Shown here in pieces: positions 59,414 through 64,000 of a stretch of DNA of 64,000 bases. Within the stretch, counting starts at the first letter, position 1. Each line of letters starts with the position of its first letter. The notes under the pieces were generated by a model that was not told where the DNA came from, searched no databases, and saw only the letters and a list, made by a program, of their open reading frames with translations. The position numbers were made by a program, and so were the translations under genes. The DNA comes from Opitutus sp. GAS368 (GTDB lineage: Bacteria; Verrucomicrobiota; Verrucomicrobiia; Opitutales; Opitutaceae). The stretch covers positions 3,269,001 to 3,333,000 of the forward strand of contig NZ_LT629735.1 in the NCBI RefSeq assembly GCF_900104925.1, written 5' to 3'.

Positions 59414-61042
59414 CTACGGCCGCGGCGGTTTGCGCATCCGGGTGAAGACGAGGGAGACGAGCACCATCACCGTGCCGAGCGCCAAGAAGGACAGAACACG
59501 GTAGACCGGCTCGAAGCGGCTGGTGCCGGCGATCACCATGAACAGCGTGGTCAGCAGCAGCGTGGCGTGGCCCATCCAGCGGAACTTCTGGTTCCGCACG
59601 ACCAGGTTCATCGCGTAATAAAAGAGGGCGAGCCCGACCCAGGCCAGGCCGGCGTAGCGCACCGGCGCGAGGTGATAGAGCGCGTAGGGAAACACCACGA
59701 AGGCCCCGAGCAGATAGGCGTTGCGCATGAGCTCCGTCTTCAGTTCGAGCCGGGCCTTCTGCCAGTTGAGGATCCGGGCGCTCACCAGCGCCACGATGCC
59801 GAAGCCGAGACTGATGCCGGTCTCGTGCTCCGTCACGCCGACGTAGCCGAGCACGATCGCCGTGCCGATGAGGAAGTTCGCCACCACGATGAAGCGCGAG
59901 CGGAACCAGACGGCCGTCGCCACCACGACCACGCTTTGCAGTGAGAGCCAGACGAAGACCCCGGGCGTTGCGGCCGCCTTGATGATGGCGACACTGAGCG
60001 CCAGGTAGCCGGTCATGGCGTAGAGAAAAGTGGCGACCTGGCTCCGCGCCCGCACCCAGAAGAGCACCGCCAGCCCGAGAAACACGGCCGAGGCGGCCAC
60101 GTGGGCCGCGAGGAAGCCGGCCCCGGACACCGCCAGGGTATGCAGCAGGAACACGCCATAGCCCAGGGCGCAGTTGAGCAGGGCGCAGGATTTCGCGAGG
60201 CCGTCCTCCTCGGTGCCGTCGCGCCGCAGGAGCGGGCCGAGCCCGAGCACCAGCATGCACGCGAGCAGGCCGGCCGGGGCGAGCGCCGGCGTCGCGACGA
60301 ACTGGAATGGCCGGCCGAGCAGGGGATTATTGGCCGCCCAGAGGGCATAGGTGGTGGTGGTGAGCAGCAGCCCGGCAAGCACCAACCCCGGCCAGCGGCC
60401 GCGATGGCTGCCGGCGACCGCCAGTCCCGCGAGCAGCACCAATCCGGGCAGGAAAAAGCCGGCGGCGTCCACCGCGAGGCAGGTTGCGTAGCCCGTAGCC
60501 AGCGCCAGCCCGGCCAGCCCGGGGGAGCGCCGGTGCCAGGCGAAGACCAGGTTGCCGGCCACGACCAGCGCGAGCACGGCGCGTCCCGCCCCAGAGTCGG
60601 TGGTCAGCAGAGGGGCCGCGCCGAAGAAATACAACCGGAGGGTGGCGAAGTAGAGCAGGGCCACCGCGACACCGCGGAGATAGCCGGCCATCCGCGCGAA
60701 TGACTGCCGCCAGTAGCGGGCCAGCACCAGGAGGCCCGCGGCTCCGGTGGCGCCGATCAGGAACGGCACGCCGGCCGTCAAGCCCGCGTAGGGCAGCGAG
60801 ACAGTGAAACCGACCGCCAGGGTCAACACCCCGATCCCGACGTTGGCGAACCACTTTTGTCCGACCTCAAACTCGAGCGCATCCTCATTCAAGGCCGGTG
60901 CGGCCAGCGGGGCGGCAGCGGGAGTGACCGGTGCGGGGGCGGCCGCCCGGGGCCGGGTGAGCCGGGCCTCGAGTGCGGCGAGCCGGGCCTCGAGTAGCTC
61001 AAGGCGCCGGTCCACGGGCAAACTCTGCGGGGGCTCGTTCAC
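59414..61042 (-). CDS. DUF2339 multispanning membrane protein
   Basis: The protein is 542 residues. An N-terminal coiled coil (about 10-30; LELLEARLAALEARL) and Ala/Pro linker lead to FEVGQKWFANVGIGVLTLAVG, the usual DUF2339 opening, then about 14 hydrophobic segments. The family's function is unknown; its members are inner-membrane proteins. It converges with the redox operon (9-base gap). Confidence 0.85.
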   Translation of the reverse strand: MNEPPQSLPVDRRLELLEARLAALEARLTRPRAAAPAPVTPAAAPLAAPALNEDALEFEVGQKWFANVGIGVLTLAVGFTVSLPYAGLTAGVPFLIGATGAAGLLVLARYWRQSFARMAGYLRGVAVALLYFATLRLYFFGAAPLLTTDSGAGRAVLALVVAGNLVFAWHRRSPGLAGLALATGYATCLAVDAAGFFLPGLVLLAGLAVAGSHRGRWPGLVLAGLLLTTTTYALWAANNPLLGRPFQFVATPALAPAGLLACMLVLGLGPLLRRDGTEEDGLAKSCALLNCALGYGVFLLHTLAVSGAGFLAAHVAASAVFLGLAVLFWVRARSQVATFLYAMTGYLALSVAIIKAAATPGVFVWLSLQSVVVVATAVWFRSRFIVVANFLIGTAIVLGYVGVTEHETGISLGFGIVALVSARILNWQKARLELKTELMRNAYLLGAFVVFPYALYHLAPVRYAGLAWVGLALFYYAMNLVVRNQKFRWMGHATLLLTTLFMVIAGTSRFEPVYRVLSFLALGTVMVLVSLVFTRMRKPPRP

Positions 61043-61174
61043 GGGGTGGAAGGCGCGCAGCGGGCGCCTTCTCGGCGGGCAGTATCACGCATCGTCGCGC
61101 GGGTGACTACCGTCGGTTTGGTGTTAGCGCCGCATATCTTGCTGTCGGCAAAACACGGAGCGGGGAACGCGGCC

Positions 61175-61209
61175 ATAAAACGGCCGCGGGTCGGGGCACC
61201 CGCGGCCGG
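61175..61209 (-). terminator. Rho-independent terminator after the porin gene
   Basis: On the minus strand a perfect 10-bp stem (61207-61198 with 61191-61182) and 6-base loop are followed by GTTTTATG. Confidence 0.75.
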
Positions 61210-61227
61210 AAGGGAATCGCGCCAGGC

Positions 61228-63444
61228 TCAGAACGAGCGGTCGAAAGCCACGTAGGCGACCGGTCCGTGATAGTTGGTGAAACCGCCCGTGGTGTCGTTC
61301 TGGCTGTCGAAGTAGCCGAGCTTCGCGTTGAGGAGCAGCTTGTCCGTGAGCTTGTGCTTCACGCCGACCGTGTAGGACACGTCGCGCACGGCCACCCCGT
61401 AGGGGGTCGTCATGGCCGCCAGGTAGGCGTTGCCGTTGTCGGCGCGATAATAGTTCAGCTGAATCTGCACGTCGGTGTTCTTGTTGAGCACGAAGCCCGT
61501 GAGGAAGCTGCCCGTCACGTAGTTGTTGTCGGAGTTGTGCAGCACGCCGTTTGTGTCGAAGGCGTTGACCGTGGGGGTGGCGGGGGTGACGCCGGCACGG
61601 GGATAGATCGTGCTGATCACCTGGTAGGTCGCGGTGCCGTTCACCTGGACGTAGACCTGCGCGTTCGGGTTCCAGTCGATGGTCTCGGCGATCATGTAGT
61701 TCTTCGCGTCGAGGGAGTCATAGGCCGGGTAGGTGGGCAGGAAGCCCGTGACCTGCATCCTGCCCTTCTGGGAGATGAAGCGGGTCGTGAAAGCGAGCTG
61801 GTCGGTCAGCTTGGCCAGCGCCGTGAGTTTGAAGCCCGTGTATTGGGAATCGAGCAGGTAGTAGTCGCCGACGATGGCCGGGAGGGTGCCGTAGCCGACG
61901 GTGCTGTCCTTGTGGTCCTTGTGGAACACCTCGCCGCGCAGGGTGAGCCGGGCCGACTGCCGCCAGTTGGCGCCGAGGGTGTAGTTGCCATGGTCCTCGG
62001 AGACGGAGTTGACTGCCGGCGTGCCGACCGTCGCGGTCAGGGGATTGTAGGACGAGGTGTTGTTCTCGTCGCCACTCAGGCTGCGCTTGCTGCCGGTGAA
62101 GTAGAGGGCGAGGTCCTTGATGCCGGTGTAGCGGAACTCGAGCACGGGCGTGCGGACATTCTGGTGGATCTTGGCCCAGCCGGTGCGCGGGGTGCTGGTG
62201 AGCGTGACGGCCGGCGTGCCCGAGGCGGCGACGACATTGTAGCTGGAGACGCCGTGGATGAACTCATCCTGGGCCCGGAAGGCGAGCTTCACGAACAGGG
62301 CGGGGATGGGCTTCAGGTCGAGGGCGATGTTGCCCACGTAGTTCTTCACCCGGGTGCCGCCGCTGAGGCCCTGATAGTTGTCGGTAGCGACAGGCACGAT
62401 GCCGGTGGCGGTCGCGGTCTGGGTGATGAGCGGGCGGCCGCCGCCGATCTCGGTGTGCACGAGCTCGTAGTTGCCGTTGACCTTCAGGGTGACCTTGTCC
62501 GTCAGCTCGGTGCTGGTGGCCAGGTTGAAGCCGGTGGTCTTGGTCTTCATCGCGTCATTCTCGGCAATGGCGACCTGGTTGTTCCAGTTGTTTGGTGTCA
62601 GCAGGGCCTTGGCGGCGGGCTGGGCGGCGGAAGCGAGGCTCACGATGGAGAAGGGGATGACCTCGCCCGGGAAGCGCGTGACATAGCGGATGTCGTCGTT
62701 GTCGGTGCGGTCGGCGAGCAGGGTGAGCTCGATCTCCGTCTTCTTGATCTTGTAGCTGGACGACAGCTCGAGCAGCTCGTGGCGTTCGCTGACCTGCAGG
62801 TAGCTCGGGACGATCTTGCGGACCTGGGTGATGGGGTTCGGGGCCACGGTGAAGGGCAGGCCGGTGAAGTCGGTGTCGCCCCAGATGGTGGAATCCTTGC
62901 GGCCGTCGCGCAGTTCGTTCGTGTAGCGGAGCTTGAAGGTCGGCGCGTTGGGCAGTGCGAGGTTGGCCTCCACCCAAAACTTGGCGCGGTCGATGTGCAG
63001 ATCCTCGTTCGGGAGGGTCATGAACTCCTTGTTGGTCGGGAAGAATCCGCCGGCACCGTCATAGAACGTGCGGAAGCGCTTGTAGCCGAAGTCGACGGAG
63101 CCGACGTCGGTCTTGGTCAGGTTCACCCGTCCGAGGTAGTCCTCGGCGCCGGTGAGGGCGCGGCCATCGAGGGTGAGGGTGGTCGTCTTAGTGACGTCCT
63201 TGGCGAAGTGCAGATCCTCGATGCCGGCGCCGCCGTTGGCGTCCTGCTTCGTGCGGGTCTGGAAGGCGGCCTCGTTGCCGGTGATGGAGGCCGCCTGCCC
63301 GCTGATCTTGATGTAGCTCTCAAAATCGGGGAAGGCGTCGGAGGGCAGCTTGTCGGCCGCGCGGACCGTTCCTCCCGCGAGGGCGAGCAGGGCCCCGGCC
63401 AGGAGGCCGGCGGGGCGGATGAAGTCGGCAAGGGTGACTTTCAT
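61228..63444 (-). CDS. MtrB/PioB-like outer-membrane beta-barrel of a porin-cytochrome conduit
   Basis: The protein is 738 residues from ATG 63444, with a signal peptide (about 1-30). The body is a long series of alternating amphipathic strands separated by short turns and ends in a C-terminal Phe (AFDRSF), as in outer-membrane barrels. The length, strand pattern and the preceding multiheme cytochrome gene match MtrB/PioB/DmsF, barrels that sheath a decaheme cytochrome across the outer membrane. The N-terminal CxxC seen in Shewanella MtrB is absent. Its role would be to pass electrons between the periplasm and the exterior. Confidence 0.82.
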   Translation of the reverse strand: MKVTLADFIRPAGLLAGALLALAGGTVRAADKLPSDAFPDFESYIKISGQAASITGNEAAFQTRTKQDANGGAGIEDLHFAKDVTKTTTLTLDGRALTGAEDYLGRVNLTKTDVGSVDFGYKRFRTFYDGAGGFFPTNKEFMTLPNEDLHIDRAKFWVEANLALPNAPTFKLRYTNELRDGRKDSTIWGDTDFTGLPFTVAPNPITQVRKIVPSYLQVSERHELLELSSSYKIKKTEIELTLLADRTDNDDIRYVTRFPGEVIPFSIVSLASAAQPAAKALLTPNNWNNQVAIAENDAMKTKTTGFNLATSTELTDKVTLKVNGNYELVHTEIGGGRPLITQTATATGIVPVATDNYQGLSGGTRVKNYVGNIALDLKPIPALFVKLAFRAQDEFIHGVSSYNVVAASGTPAVTLTSTPRTGWAKIHQNVRTPVLEFRYTGIKDLALYFTGSKRSLSGDENNTSSYNPLTATVGTPAVNSVSEDHGNYTLGANWRQSARLTLRGEVFHKDHKDSTVGYGTLPAIVGDYYLLDSQYTGFKLTALAKLTDQLAFTTRFISQKGRMQVTGFLPTYPAYDSLDAKNYMIAETIDWNPNAQVYVQVNGTATYQVISTIYPRAGVTPATPTVNAFDTNGVLHNSDNNYVTGSFLTGFVLNKNTDVQIQLNYYRADNGNAYLAAMTTPYGVAVRDVSYTVGVKHKLTDKLLLNAKLGYFDSQNDTTGGFTNYHGPVAYVAFDRSF

Positions 63445-63467
63445 GGCTGGGAATGGGTTGGGTGTGG

Positions 63468-64000
63468 TCAGTTGCGGAAGTGGAAGCTGGCGTTGGAACC
63501 GTGCGGCTGCTCGTGGCAGCCGGCGCTCCAGCAGGTGCCCTGCATGAGGCGCGTATTGTGGTTCTCCGCCGTGTGCCGGATCGCGTTGGCGTTGATCTGG
63601 CCGGAGGAGCCGGGGTCGCCCACCTCGAGGTGGCAGCGCAGGCAGAGGTTGGCGTCGCGGGCGACGAGCATCTTGGCGTTGATCGTGCCGTGCGGGTTGT
63701 GGCAGGCGACGCAGCCCTCGCGCATGGCGCCGTGCTCGTAGACGAACGGGCCCTTCTGCTCGGTGTGGCACTTGGTGCAGGTGGCGTTCTGGCCCTCCAG
63801 GTCGGCGCCGGTGCCGGCGATGGCGTTGCCCTTGTGGACCTCATGGCAGTCGGCGCAGCTCATCTTGCCGTTCAGCACCTGGTGGCTGTTCGGGAGGCTG
63901 AACTGGGCGCGCTTGTCGAGGTGGCAGGCGAAGCAGGTCTCCGGCGACCGGCGCGGGTTGATGATGGTGCCCTTGGCGCCGCCGGACTTGTTGTGGATCG
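63468..64000 (-). CDS. DmsE/MtrA-like multiheme cytochrome c (5' end outside window)
   Basis: The visible C-terminal 177 or so residues hold five CxxCH sites (CFACH, CADCH, CTKCH, CVACH, CLRCH) and a final CWSAGCHEQPHGSNASFHF, a spaced Cys site typical of the last heme of DmsE-type decaheme cytochromes. The frame is open to the edge, so the gene starts beyond 64000. A GTG at 63878 is internal, not the start. It lies 23 bases before the barrel gene, forming the cytochrome-porin pair. Confidence 0.88.
   Translation of the reverse strand, partial: IHNKSGGAKGTIINPRRSPETCFACHLDKRAQFSLPNSHQVLNGKMSCADCHEVHKGNAIAGTGADLEGQNATCTKCHTEQKGPFVYEHGAMREGCVACHNPHGTINAKMLVARDANLCLRCHLEVGDPGSSGQINANAIRHTAENHNTRLMQGTCWSAGCHEQPHGSNASFHFRN

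Noticed and set aside
63468-63878. Multiheme cytochrome as a complete 136-residue gene starting at GTG 63878
   Set aside because: The same frame continues upstream with another CxxCH (CFACH) to the window edge, so the start is outside.

Overview
The window is a 64 kb stretch of GC-rich bacterial chromosome. The gene set suggests a Gram-negative member of the Verrucomicrobiota, most likely Opitutaceae-like: secreted S8 peptidases with choice-of-anchor proteins, a polysaccharide co-polymerase fused to an outer-membrane export domain, an NrfCD-type redox module, a multiheme cytochrome/porin pair and a DUF2339 membrane protein. This placement is inferred from content and composition only.

Layout. 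(1) 1-13.4 kb, minus strand: a three-gene hybrid NRPS/PKS operon (C-A-T, then C-A-T with a luciferase-like monooxygenase inside the A domain, then KS-AT-ACP-C-A), with stop/start overlaps; the last gene runs off the left edge. (2) 13.6-16.1 kb, plus: two overlapping glycosyltransferase genes, the first carrying a C-terminal STAS domain. (3) 16.3-37.0 kb, plus: a secreted-protein region with an NHL-like propeller, three choice-of-anchor P proteins, four paralogous subtilisin-like peptidases, a vanadium-haloperoxidase/PAP2 enzyme and a DUF1573-cytochrome c fusion. It is interrupted by an AT-richer acyltransferase gene, gene remnants and several families of small mobile repeats. (4) 37.2-42.5 kb: a signalling block with a CxxC-tailed response regulator, then an overlapping operon of two REC-containing histidine kinases and two response regulators. 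(5) 42.6-46.6 kb: polysaccharide export genes, including a co-polymerase/OPX fusion. (6) 47.8-50.0 kb, minus: pabB-pabC. (7) 50.5-55.5 kb: hemA (plus) facing hemH-hemY-hemC (minus). (8) 55.7-59.4 kb, plus: a quinone-linked redox operon (monoheme cytochrome, tetraheme cytochrome, four-cluster ferredoxin, NrfD). (9) 59.4-64 kb, minus: a DUF2339 protein, an MtrB/PioB-like outer-membrane barrel and the 3' part of a DmsE/MtrA-like multiheme cytochrome.

How it fits together. The main integrating observation is a 15-base motif, AGGTNTWCACCYACT, found upstream of four transcription units: the NRPS/PKS operon, the co-polymerase/OPX gene, the lone response regulator and the kinase operon. In all four it lies at exactly the same distance from a TANNNT -10-like hexamer. 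This suggests one regulon joining signal transduction, polysaccharide export and secondary-metabolite synthesis; the NarL-type regulator encoded here is a candidate binder. The heme genes next to cytochrome and porin genes fit a strain that invests in respiratory or extracellular electron transfer. The repeat-rich accessory zone shows nested insertion and apparent gene conversion between the peptidase paralogues.
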